From Variovorax sp. OK212 (lineage in GTDB: Bacteria; Pseudomonadota; Gammaproteobacteria; Burkholderiales; Burkholderiaceae_C), in assembly GCF_900112425.1 (NCBI RefSeq), contig NZ_FOLP01000019.1, positions 1-64,000 on the forward strand: a stretch of 64,000 bases of DNA, in the 5' to 3' direction. The notes beneath the pieces were generated by a model. It worked only from the letters and a program-made list of their open reading frames with translations, was not told the origin of the DNA and ran no database searches. Below are positions 32,778-40,911 of this stretch, piece by piece; position 1 is the stretch's first letter, and every line of letters begins with the position of its first letter. A program made the translations under genes and the position numbers.

Positions 32778-35411
32778 TTGAACGCTTCGATCAACCAGAA
32801 CCGACGAGGAATGTCCGACGTGACGCTGCCCCTTCTTTCATCCGCCCGCGCGCACGCCGGCCTGCCCCTGTCCATGCCCGCGCGCCCGACCTCACGCGCT
32901 CCCTCGCGCAAAGCCACCCTGGCCCTGGCGGCCCTGCTCGCATGCGCCACCACGCCGTTTGCGCAGACACCCGCCAATTCGGTGGCTTCACCGGCCTCCC
33001 CCACCGCGGCCGGCGAGGCCATGGACTGGAACCTGCCGGCTGATGAACTCGGCATCGTGCTGGCGCGCATCGCCCGCCAGGCGGGCCGCACCATCAGCGC
33101 GGCCCCCGCGCTCGTGGCCGGGCGCCGCGCCCACGCCGTGCAGGGCCGTTTCACCGTGGCGCAGGCCGCGCAGCAGGCGCTGAGCGGCAGCGGGCTCGCG
33201 CTGGCGCAAACGCCCAGCGGCACGCTGACCGTCGTGGCCGCCGAGGGCAACGCCGCATCGGCCGCCCCCTCGTCCGCATCGACCTCCGACGCGGGCACGA
33301 CGCTGTCCGAAGTGCGCGTCACGGCGCAGGCCGACCGCCCTGGCACCACCGAAGGCACGGGCGCCTACACCGCACAGGGTCCGAGCGGCGTGGCCACCGG
33401 GCTCGGCCTGAGCCTGAAGGACACGCCGCAGTCGGTCAGCGTGATGACGCAGCAGCGCATGGAAGACGAAAACCTCACCACCATCAGCCAGGTGATGGCG
33501 CGCACGCCGGGCATCTCGACCGCCGTGCTCGGCACGGAGCGCTCCGCCGCCAGCGCGCGTGGCTACGCCATCACCAACTACCAGCTCGACGGCGTCAGCA
33601 CCCACACCGAGTTCCTCGGACTCGACGCGCTGCCCTCGCAGAGCATCGCCGACATGGCGCTGTACGACCGCATCGAGGTGCTGCGCGGCGCCTCGGGGCT
33701 GACCACGGGCGCGGGCAACCCGTCGGGCGCGATCAACCTGGTGCGCAAGAAACCCACGGCCGCCTTCCAGGGAACGGCCGAGGCCAGCGTCGGCTCCTGG
33801 GGCGACCGGCGCGGCATGCTCGACCTCTCGGCGCCGCTGAACGCGTCGGGCAGCGTGCGCGGCCGGGTGGTGGCGGTGCACCAGCAAGGCGACAGCTACA
33901 TCGACAACTACAGCAAGAAGAAGGACGTGCTCTACGGCGTGGTCGAGGCCGACCTGAATTCCACGCTGAAGCTCACCGTCGGCATCGACCACCAGGAGAA
34001 CCGCTCGCGCGGATCGCTGTCGTACCTGGGGTATCCGCTGTTCAACAGCAGCGGCGAGCAGACCGACTTTCCGGTGTCCTTCAGCAGCGCCAGCCGCAAC
34101 AACCGCTTCAACACCAAGTCGACCAGCGGCTTCCTGACGCTGGAGCAATCGCTGGCCAACGACTGGAAACTGAAGCTCTCGGCCAACTACCTGCGCTCCA
34201 CGCAGCGCGAAGACTCGGTGTACCTCGCGGTCAACAGCAAGCTGTTCGACAAGTTCACCGGCGACGGGCTTTCCCTGAACGCCGAGCGCCGCGACTACGA
34301 CCTGCGCAACAAGACCGTCGACGTGAAGCTCAGCGGCCCGTTCACCCTGTTCGGCCGCCAGCACGAGGCCGTGATCGGCTTCGACTACACCGACTTCCGC
34401 AGCCTGACCAACGGCAGCTTCGACATCACCGGGCTGCGCGATGCGCCCGTGAACATCTACCGCTGGGACAACAGCGGCACGCCCGTGTTCGGCGAGCGCT
34501 TCGTCACCTTCGACAGCACGCGCCGCCAGAAAAGCATCTACGGCGCGGGCCGTTTCCAGCTGAGCGACCGGCTCAAGCTCATCGTGGGCGGCAACCTGCT
34601 GAACTACGACAGCAACTACATCACCAAGACCACGGCCGGCTACGACGAGAGCTCTCCTTCGTCCGAGCGGCGCGTGTTCACGCCCTATGCCGGGCTGGTC
34701 TACGACCTGAACGCCAACCACACGCTGTACGCGAGCTTTGCGACCATCTACAACCCGCAGACGGCCATCGACCGCCGCGGCAGCCTGCTCGACCCGCAGG
34801 AAGGCAACACCTACGAGGCCGGCATCAAGAGCAGCTTCCTGGACGGACGCGTGACCGGCAGCGCCGCCGTGTACCAGATCCGCCAGGACAACATCTCGGA
34901 GCCCGACACGGGCTACTTCATTCCCGGCACCACCACCACGGCCTCGCGCGCGGTGAAGGGCGCCAGGACCGAGGGCATCGACCTGGAACTCAACGGCACA
35001 CTGGCGCGCGACTGGAACCTGGCGGCCTCGTACAACTACAGCAGCTCCAAGGACGCGACCGGCCAGCGCATCAACACCACCTTCCCGCGCCAGATGGCCC
35101 GGCTCTGGACCACCTACCGCCTGCCCGGCGCATGGCGCCGGCTCACGCTGGGCGGCGGCGTGGAATGGAACGGCGGCATCACCTACACGGGCGAGGCCTG
35201 GCAGATCGAGCGCACCGTCACCGCGCGGCAGGGCGCCTACGCGGTGGCCAGCCTGATGGCACGCTACGACGTCAACGACAGGCTTTCGCTCACGCTCAAC
35301 GTGCAGAACCTGTTCGACCGCAAGTACATCGCGTCGATGTCGGGCTGGTGGTATTCGGGCACGTACGGGGCACCGCGGAATGCGCAGGTGATCGCGCGGT
35401 ACAAGTTCTGA
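32778..35411 (+). CDS. TonB-dependent siderophore receptor with signalling domain
   Basis: 877 residues from a TTG at 32778; an ATG at 32811 is an alternative start before the signal peptide (ATLALAALLACATTPFAQ). An N-terminal STN signalling domain about 80-155 (WNLPADELGIVLARIARQAG) interacts with the FecR-like protein. The plug follows (LKDTPQSVSVMTQQRMEDEN, EVLRGASGLTTGAGNPSGAI) and the 22-strand barrel ends in aromatic YKF. The plug style resembles ferri-hydroxamate or coprogen receptors (FhuE/FpvA group). The ligand cannot be predicted. Forms a transducer operon with the two genes upstream. Confidence 0.92.
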   Translation: MNASINQNRRGMSDVTLPLLSSARAHAGLPLSMPARPTSRAPSRKATLALAALLACATTPFAQTPANSVASPASPTAAGEAMDWNLPADELGIVLARIARQAGRTISAAPALVAGRRAHAVQGRFTVAQAAQQALSGSGLALAQTPSGTLTVVAAEGNAASAAPSSASTSDAGTTLSEVRVTAQADRPGTTEGTGAYTAQGPSGVATGLGLSLKDTPQSVSVMTQQRMEDENLTTISQVMARTPGISTAVLGTERSAASARGYAITNYQLDGVSTHTEFLGLDALPSQSIADMALYDRIEVLRGASGLTTGAGNPSGAINLVRKKPTAAFQGTAEASVGSWGDRRGMLDLSAPLNASGSVRGRVVAVHQQGDSYIDNYSKKKDVLYGVVEADLNSTLKLTVGIDHQENRSRGSLSYLGYPLFNSSGEQTDFPVSFSSASRNNRFNTKSTSGFLTLEQSLANDWKLKLSANYLRSTQREDSVYLAVNSKLFDKFTGDGLSLNAERRDYDLRNKTVDVKLSGPFTLFGRQHEAVIGFDYTDFRSLTNGSFDITGLRDAPVNIYRWDNSGTPVFGERFVTFDSTRRQKSIYGAGRFQLSDRLKLIVGGNLLNYDSNYITKTTAGYDESSPSSERRVFTPYAGLVYDLNANHTLYASFATIYNPQTAIDRRGSLLDPQEGNTYEAGIKSSFLDGRVTGSAAVYQIRQDNISEPDTGYFIPGTTTTASRAVKGARTEGIDLELNGTLARDWNLAASYNYSSSKDATGQRINTTFPRQMARLWTTYRLPGAWRRLTLGGGVEWNGGITYTGEAWQIERTVTARQGAYAVASLMARYDVNDRLSLTLNVQNLFDRKYIASMSGWWYSGTYGAPRNAQVIARYKF

Positions 35412-35422
35412 GGCTGAACGGG

Positions 35423-35442
35423 GCGGGCGCCGGGGCCCGCCT
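35423..35442. terminator. GC-rich hairpin between convergent genes
   Basis: GGCGGGC (35423-35429) pairs with GCCCGCC (35436-35442) around six bases, between the convergent ends of the TonB receptor (stop 35411) and the TRAP receptor (stop 35505). No T-run follows on either strand, but position favours a bidirectional terminator. From 35450 to 35505 there is a degenerate CTGCT/TGCCT repeat. Confidence 0.5.
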
Positions 35443-35504
35443 GTCCCCGCTGCCTTTGCGACCTCTGCTGCCTCCTTTGCCTCTGCTGCCTGCGCTGCTT
35501 CGGC

Positions 35505-36527
35505 CTACTTGCGCACCTTGTCGATCTCCGCCATCAGTTCCTTCACGGTCGCGTCGCCGACCGAGGCCGCGTACTTGTCGATCACCGGCTTCACCTTGGT
35601 GCGCAGCTTCGCCATTTCTTCGGGCGGCAACTCCGACACCGTCATGCCCGCCTTCTTCAGCGCGTCGAGCGCGCTGTCGGCGGCGCCGCGCGAGGCCTGG
35701 CGCTGGAACGCGGTCGACTCGTTCGATGCCTCGGTGATGATCTTCTTTTCCTCGGCGCTCATGCCGTCCCACGTCTTCCTGCTGATCAGCAGCGCCTGCG
35801 GGTTGTAGATGTGCCGCGTCTGGGTGATGTACTTCTGCACCTCGGCGAACTTGGACGACAGGATGGTGGTGTTCGGGTTCTCCTGCCCGTCGACTGCCTT
35901 CTGGTCGAGCGCCGGGTACAGCTCGGGGAACGGCAGCGGCGTGGCGTTGGCGCCCAGCGCGCTGAACAGGTCGATGTAGATCGGCGACTGGATCACGCGG
36001 ATCTTCAGGCCCGCGATGTCGTCGGCCCTGGCGATCGGGCGCTTGCTGTTGGTGAGGTTGCGAAAGCCCAGGTCCCAGTAGCCCAGGCCGTGCAGGCCCT
36101 TGTCCTCGAGCTTGGCCATGAGCTTCTGGCCGAACGAGCCGTCGGTGACGGCGTCGGCCTCCTTGCCGCTGTTGAACAGGAACGGAAAGTCGTAGGCCGC
36201 GAACTCCTTCACCTGCGCCGACAGGATGCCGGCGTTCAGCACCGTGATCTCGACCGTGCCGCCCTGCAGCGCCGACACGGTCTGCAGGTCGCCGCCGAGC
36301 GCGCCGCCCGCGAACAGCTTCACGGTGATCTTGCCGCCCGACTTGGCGGCCACCAGGTCGGCGAACTTCTGCGCGCCCTGCGCCTGCGGATGGCCGGTCT
36401 GGTTCTGGAACGCGAACTTGAGCGTGCGCTCCTTCACCTGCGCCACGGCGCCGGACATGCCCACCACCGCGAGGGATGCAATGGCCGCCACGAACATCCT
36501 CTTGGTCGTCTGCGTCGAACTCTTCAT
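35505..36527 (-). CDS. dctP: TRAP transporter periplasmic receptor (DctP-type), first paralogue
   Basis: 340 residues with signal peptide (AAIASLAVVGMSGAVAQ). LGYWDLGFRNLTNSKRPIAR, DIAGLKIRVIQSPIYIDLF and ALDQKAVDGQENPNTTILSS are typical DctP signatures; the Arg in LKIRV is the usual carboxylate anchor. It ends the operon dctP2, aroQ, dctQ, dctM, dctP1, 25 bases after dctM. The other receptor of the operon at 38.9-39.9 kb is a clear paralogue. Ligand probably an organic acid; given aroQ, shikimate or quinate is possible. Confidence 0.92.
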   Translation of the reverse strand: MKSSTQTTKRMFVAAIASLAVVGMSGAVAQVKERTLKFAFQNQTGHPQAQGAQKFADLVAAKSGGKITVKLFAGGALGGDLQTVSALQGGTVEITVLNAGILSAQVKEFAAYDFPFLFNSGKEADAVTDGSFGQKLMAKLEDKGLHGLGYWDLGFRNLTNSKRPIARADDIAGLKIRVIQSPIYIDLFSALGANATPLPFPELYPALDQKAVDGQENPNTTILSSKFAEVQKYITQTRHIYNPQALLISRKTWDGMSAEEKKIITEASNESTAFQRQASRGAADSALDALKKAGMTVSELPPEEMAKLRTKVKPVIDKYAASVGDATVKELMAEIDKVRK

Positions 36528-36552
36528 GCTGAAGTCTCCTTGTGTGTTTTTT

Positions 36553-37833
36553 CTAGCCATGGAACAAGCTGGCCGGCCCCGTCACCAGCCATGGGAACAG
36601 CACCATCAGGAACATGACGGCGAACTCCGCGATCATGAAAGGCACCACGCCGCGCGTGACGTCGTCCATCGATATCTTTCCCACGCCGGCCACCACGTTG
36701 AGCACCGTGCCCACCGGCGGCGTGACCAGCCCGATCGAGTTGTTGATGATGAACAGCACGCCGAAGTACACGGGGTCGATGCCCGCGGCCTTCACGATGG
36801 GCATCAGCACCGGCGTGAGGATCAGGATGGTGGGCGTCATGTCCATCGCGGTGCCCACGACCATCACCAGCACCATGATCGCGATCATCAGCAGGATCTG
36901 GTTGCCCATGAAGGGCTGCAGCAGCCCCACCACCTTCGAGGGCAGGTCGGCCACGGTGATGAGCCAGGCGCTCACCATGGCCGCGGCGATCAGGAACATC
37001 ACGATGGCGCTGGTCTTGGCGGCGCTCACGAAGATGCCGTAGAGGTCCTTCCAGGTGATCTCGCGGTAGATCACCGTCGACACGAACAGCGCATACACGG
37101 CGGCCACCACGGCCGCTTCGGTCGGCGTGAACACGCCCATGCGCAGGCCCACCAGAATGATCACCGGCAGCATCAGCGCCCACAGCGCCTTGCGAAACGC
37201 CGAGAGCATCTCGGCCGACGACTTGCGCGGCGGCGGCACGATCTTCTCGCGGCGCACCAGCCAGGCCCAGGTGACCCACAGCGCGCCGCCGATCAGCAGC
37301 CCCGGCACGATGGCCGCGAGGAACAGCTTGGAGATCGACACGTTGGCCGCCACGCCGAAGATCACGAGGCCGATGCTCGGCGGGATCACCGGGCCGATGA
37401 CGCCGGTGGCCGCAATGAGCCCGCCGGCGCGCGCCTTGTCGTGGCCCGCGCTGACCATCATCGGCAGCAGCAGCGCGGTGAGCGCCGCGGCGTCGGCCAC
37501 GGCCGAGCCCGAGAGTGCCGACAGCAGGCAGCCGGCCATGATGGTCACGTAGCCCAGGCCGCCCTTCACATGGCCGACCACGGCCAGCGCGAAGTCGACG
37601 ATGCGCTTCGAAAGGCCGCCCACGTTCATGATCTCGCCGGCCAGCATGAAGAAGGGCACGGCCAGCAGCGGAAAGCTGTCGGCCCCGCCGATCACGTTCT
37701 GCGCGAGGATCTGCGCGTCGAACAGGTCGAGGTGCCACATCAGCGCGACGCCGCTGGCCAGCAGCGAGAACGCGATGGGAATGCCCATCGCCATGGCGAG
37801 CAGCAGCGCGCCTACAAAAACGGCAATGGTCAT
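36553..37833 (-). CDS. dctM: TRAP transporter large permease (DctM)
   Basis: 426 residues, about 12 to 13 transmembrane helices. Family signatures: VPFFMLAGEIMNVGGLSKRI, GCLLSALSGSAVADAAALTA, GPVIPPSIGLVIFGVAANVS and GLVTPPVGTVLNVVAGVG. Couples sodium flow to uptake of the ligand delivered by a DctP protein. Its start overlaps the dctQ stop (ATGA at 37830-37833). Confidence 0.95.
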   Translation of the reverse strand: MTIAVFVGALLLAMAMGIPIAFSLLASGVALMWHLDLFDAQILAQNVIGGADSFPLLAVPFFMLAGEIMNVGGLSKRIVDFALAVVGHVKGGLGYVTIMAGCLLSALSGSAVADAAALTALLLPMMVSAGHDKARAGGLIAATGVIGPVIPPSIGLVIFGVAANVSISKLFLAAIVPGLLIGGALWVTWAWLVRREKIVPPPRKSSAEMLSAFRKALWALMLPVIILVGLRMGVFTPTEAAVVAAVYALFVSTVIYREITWKDLYGIFVSAAKTSAIVMFLIAAAMVSAWLITVADLPSKVVGLLQPFMGNQILLMIAIMVLVMVVGTAMDMTPTILILTPVLMPIVKAAGIDPVYFGVLFIINNSIGLVTPPVGTVLNVVAGVGKISMDDVTRGVVPFMIAEFAVMFLMVLFPWLVTGPASLFHG

Positions 37834-38393
37834 TTGTGCGCTCCCGTCGCGTCGCCCTGCGAACCGAGGATCTGCTGCAGCTGCACCGCCTCTTCGGACT
37901 CCTGCACCATCACCAGGTCGCTCTCGGCGAGGCGGCCGGTGAGCAGGCGCAGCAGGTCGAGCGCGAGGATGAACGCCGCCAGCACCGAGAACACCACGCC
38001 CGACAGGTACACCACCGCCATCGAGGCGCCGGTGACCGGCGCGGTCACGTCCCAGTTGATGCGCGTCTGCGCCATGCTGCCCTGGTACAGCAGCCACACG
38101 ATATAGAGCATCACCACGTGCCCCACGGCCAGGCAGATCTTCTTGCCGATGGGCGGCAGCTTCTGCACCACCATGTCGACGCCGAGGTGGCCGTGCTCCT
38201 TCAGCGCCACCACGGCGCCCAGGAAAGTCATCCAGATGAAGAGCCAGCGCGAGACTTCCTCGGACACGGTGATGCCCGAGTTGAAGCCGTAGCGCAGCAC
38301 CACGTTGCCGAAGACCAGCACGACCATGACCGCGAGCGCGGCCGCGATCAAGGCCTCGACGGCGGTGCAGCACCGGTCGATCCATTGGTTCAT
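37830..38393 (-). CDS. dctQ: TRAP transporter small permease (DctQ)
   Basis: 187 residues with four hydrophobic segments. Typical DctQ features: FGNVVLRYGFNSGITVSEEV, SRWLFIWMTFLGAVVALKEH and GHLGVDMVVQKLPP. It partners the large permease, to which it is translationally coupled by a four-base overlap. It follows aroQ by 19 bases. A C-terminal hydrophilic extension (VMVQESEEAVQLQQILGSQG) is longer than usual. Confidence 0.93.
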   Translation of the reverse strand: MNQWIDRCCTAVEALIAAALAVMVVLVFGNVVLRYGFNSGITVSEEVSRWLFIWMTFLGAVVALKEHGHLGVDMVVQKLPPIGKKICLAVGHVVMLYIVWLLYQGSMAQTRINWDVTAPVTGASMAVVYLSGVVFSVLAAFILALDLLRLLTGRLAESDLVMVQESEEAVQLQQILGSQGDATGAHK

Positions 38394-38412
38394 GTGGAAG
38401 GTCTCTCTTCGT

Positions 38413-38859
38413 TCAGGCCGCGGCGGCCTGCTGGTTCAACTCGACCAGCGCGCGCAGCGCGGCCAGGTACGACTGCGGCCCGAGCCCCTGGATGGTGCCC
38501 TTCACTGCCGGCGAGATGATCGAGTGCGCACGCCACGCCTCGCGCGCGGCGATGTTCGACATGTGCACCTCGATCACCGGGAACGGCATGGCCTTGATCG
38601 CGTCGTGCAGCGGCACGCCGTGCTGCGTGAGGCCCGCGGGGTTCACCAGCGCGCCTTGCGCCTCGTCGATGTTGGTGTGCAGGAAGTCGATCAGGTCGCC
38701 TTCGTGGTTCGACTGCAGGGTGTCGAGCGTCACGCCGAGTTCGCCCGCGAGCTGCTGCAGCTGCGCGTTGATTTCGGCGAGCGTGGTCTTGCCGTAGATG
38801 TGGGGTTCGCGGCGGCCGAACAGGTTGAGGTTGGGGCCGTGCAGGACAAGAATCTTCAT
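38413..38859 (-). CDS. aroQ: Type II 3-dehydroquinate dehydratase
   Basis: 148 residues, the usual dodecameric AroQ size. MKILVLHGPNLNLFGRREPH (family N-terminus; H7 replaces the more common Asn of LNGPNLNLLG), IYGKTTLAEI with catalytic Tyr22, LQSNHEGDLIDFL, LVNPAG and EVHMSNI with catalytic His99. It catalyses reversible dehydration of 3-dehydroquinate to 3-dehydroshikimate. Its position inside a TRAP operon, under an IclR regulator and away from other aro genes, points to catabolic use (quinate breakdown) rather than aromatic amino acid synthesis; this is inference. Confidence 0.94.
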   Translation of the reverse strand: MKILVLHGPNLNLFGRREPHIYGKTTLAEINAQLQQLAGELGVTLDTLQSNHEGDLIDFLHTNIDEAQGALVNPAGLTQHGVPLHDAIKAMPFPVIEVHMSNIAAREAWRAHSIISPAVKGTIQGLGPQSYLAALRALVELNQQAAAA

Positions 38860-38896
38860 GGCGGTGCTTCCAGTGCGCGTCGGTGGCGGTGGGGTC

Positions 38897-39916
38897 TTAC
38901 TTGCGGATGCGCGCCAGCTCGTCGGTGTAGAGCTTGACGATGGCGGGGTCGTAGCTCGCGGCAAAGCGCTCGGTCACGGGCTTGGCGATCTGGCGCATGC
39001 GGGCCTGTTCGGCCGGGCTGAGTTCGTTGAACTGCGCGCCCTTGGCCTGCAGGTCGCCCACGGCGCGCTGCGCGGCGGCGCGGCTCACCTGGCGCTGGTA
39101 GCCGCGCGCTTCGTCGGCGGCCTCGCGCATCATCTTCTGCTCGGTGGGGCTCAGCGAGTCCCAGAACTTCTTGCTGACCAGCACGATGTTGGCCGCGTAC
39201 ACGTGGTTGGTGGCGCTCACGAACTTCTGCACTTCGTAGAACTTGTTCGACAGGATCACCGCGTACGGGTTCTCCTGGCCGTCCACCGCCTTGGCCTCGA
39301 GCGCGCCGTACAGCTCTGCGAAGGGCATGGGCACCGGGTTGGCCTTGAAGGCCTTGAAGGTCTCCAGGAACACGGGGTTGGGAATGACGCGGATCTTCAG
39401 GCCCTCCAGGTCCTCGGGCTTGGTGATGGGGCGCTTGCTGTTGGTGACGTTGCGAAAGCCCAGGTCCCAGTAGCCCAGCGCGACCAGGCCCTTCTCGGGC
39501 AGCTTGGCGATCAGCGCCTGGCCCAGCGGGCCGTCGAGCAGCGCGTCGGCCTGCGCGAAGCTGCCGACCGCGAACGGAAAGTCGACCAGGCCGAATTCCT
39601 TCACGATGCCCGCCAGCGAGGTGGTGGCCGGCGCCGACATCTGTTGCACACCGCCCTGCAGCGCCGACTGCTGCTGCATCTCGTTGCCCAGTTGCGAGGC
39701 CGGGAACTCCTGCACCTTCATCTTGCCGCCGCTCTTGGCCGCGAGCAGTTCGGCGAAGCGCTTCACGCCGAAGCTCACCGGGTGGTCGGCGTTGTTGAGG
39801 TGGCCGAAGCGGATGACACGTTCCTGCACGCCCTGCGCGAAGGCGCAAGTGGAGACGGCAAGACCCAGGGCGGCGGTCAGGCCGGCCGCGGCCAGCGAGC
39901 GATAAAGCGTTCTCAA
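38897..39916 (-). CDS. dctP: TRAP transporter periplasmic receptor (DctP-type), second paralogue
   Basis: 339 residues from a TTG (39916) with GGAGA upstream; the TTG start gives a normal signal peptide (SLAAAGLTAALGLAVSTCAF) whereas upstream ATG codons would add an Arg-rich leader. LGYWDLGFRNVTNSKRPITK, DLEGLKIRVIPNPVFLETF and ALEAKAVDGQENPYAVILSN mark the family. It leads the operon, 37 bases before aroQ. Two receptors for one DctQM pair implies two ligands or different affinities. Confidence 0.92.
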   Translation of the reverse strand: MRTLYRSLAAAGLTAALGLAVSTCAFAQGVQERVIRFGHLNNADHPVSFGVKRFAELLAAKSGGKMKVQEFPASQLGNEMQQQSALQGGVQQMSAPATTSLAGIVKEFGLVDFPFAVGSFAQADALLDGPLGQALIAKLPEKGLVALGYWDLGFRNVTNSKRPITKPEDLEGLKIRVIPNPVFLETFKAFKANPVPMPFAELYGALEAKAVDGQENPYAVILSNKFYEVQKFVSATNHVYAANIVLVSKKFWDSLSPTEQKMMREAADEARGYQRQVSRAAAQRAVGDLQAKGAQFNELSPAEQARMRQIAKPVTERFAASYDPAIVKLYTDELARIRK

Positions 39917-40013
39917 GATGTGATCTCCAGCGGTTCGAACTGTGTTTGAAGGGTGCACGCCGGGGCGGCCCACGGGCGCCTCCAACCTCCGGCGGCGCGA
40001 TCTTAGTTTGGAA

Positions 40014-40039
40014 GTGGAAAGTATTTCCACTAGTGAAAA
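40014..40039. promoter_or_regulatory. IclR-type double palindrome operator
   Basis: GTGGAAAGTATTTCCAC (40014-40030) is a perfect 7+3+7 palindrome. Its right half TTTCCAC is reused with GTGAAAA (40033-40039), giving an overlapping imperfect palindrome. Both lie between the divergent iclR gene (ATG 40103) and the dctP2-aroQ operon (TTG 39916). IclR proteins bind such paired half-sites, so control of both directions is expected. Confidence 0.75.
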
Positions 40040-40102
40040 CACTTGGCAAAAGGGCTAGAGTTGCACCTGCTCCCGCGCCTGCCTCCTTTTCTTTCGAACG
40101 AC

Positions 40103-40885
40103 ATGACCGCCATACTCGAACGCAGCTTCAAGGTCCTTGAACACCTGGCCGGCCACCCCGAAGGCCGCGCGCTGTCGGCGCTTTCGGCCGAGCTCGAAAT
40201 GCCGCTGAGCGCCACGCACCGCCTGCTGACCGAACTGATCCGCTGCGGCTACGTGCGCCAGGACCAGAGCCACGGCGACTACATGCTCACCATCAAGCTG
40301 GTGTCGCTGGGCCTGAGCTTCCTGAGCAACAGCGGCATCGTCGACGTGGCGCAGCCGCTGCTCGACAAGCTGGCCGCCGAGTCGGGCGAGCTGGTGCGCC
40401 TGGCGGTGGTCGACGGCGACGAGCTCACTTTCGTTGCCAAGGCGCAGGGCGCCACGCGCGGCCTGCGCTACGACCCGGACATGGGCCTGTCGGTGAACCT
40501 GTCGTGCAGCTCCGCCGGCCATGCCTGGCTCTCGACCATGACCGACGAGCAGGCACTGCAGCTGGTCGCCAGGCAGGGTTTCGGCAACCCCGACGACTAC
40601 GGCCCGAAGGCGCCCACCACCGTGAAGGCCCTGCTGGCCTACCTGCGCGCGGCACGCAAGCGCGGCTTCGCGATGATCAACGAGGTGTTCGCGCCCGCCA
40701 TGACCGCCATGGCCGCGCCGGTGCGCAGCGGCAACGGCGCGGTGATCGGCGTGATCACCATCGCCGGGCCGCTGGTGCGCCTGAGCGAAGAGCGCATGCT
40801 CGAACTGGGCCCGGTGCTGCTGCTGTCGGCCGAAGACGTGGCGCTGGCCAGCGGTGCGTCGGCCATGTTCAAGCGCAGGGCCTGA
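40103..40885 (+). CDS. IclR-family transcriptional regulator
   Basis: 260 residues from ATG 40103. N-terminal HTH: ILERSFKVLEHLAGHPEGRA, LSALSAELEMPLSATHRLLT and ELIRCGYVRQDQSHGDYML; the effector domain contains SCSSAGHAWLSTMTDEQALQ and RKRGFAMINEVFAPAMTAMA with the ligand-pocket GFA and AP patterns. It is divergent from the TRAP/aroQ operon with a clear operator between. IclR proteins (PcaR, PobR, PcaU, KdgR groups) often sense aromatic or hydroaromatic acids, consistent with a shikimate or quinate inducer (inference). Confidence 0.9.
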   Translation: MTAILERSFKVLEHLAGHPEGRALSALSAELEMPLSATHRLLTELIRCGYVRQDQSHGDYMLTIKLVSLGLSFLSNSGIVDVAQPLLDKLAAESGELVRLAVVDGDELTFVAKAQGATRGLRYDPDMGLSVNLSCSSAGHAWLSTMTDEQALQLVARQGFGNPDDYGPKAPTTVKALLAYLRAARKRGFAMINEVFAPAMTAMAAPVRSGNGAVIGVITIAGPLVRLSEERMLELGPVLLLSAEDVALASGASAMFKRRA

Positions 40886-40911
40886 ACAGCCACCGAAGAC
40901 CTGCCGAGTCT

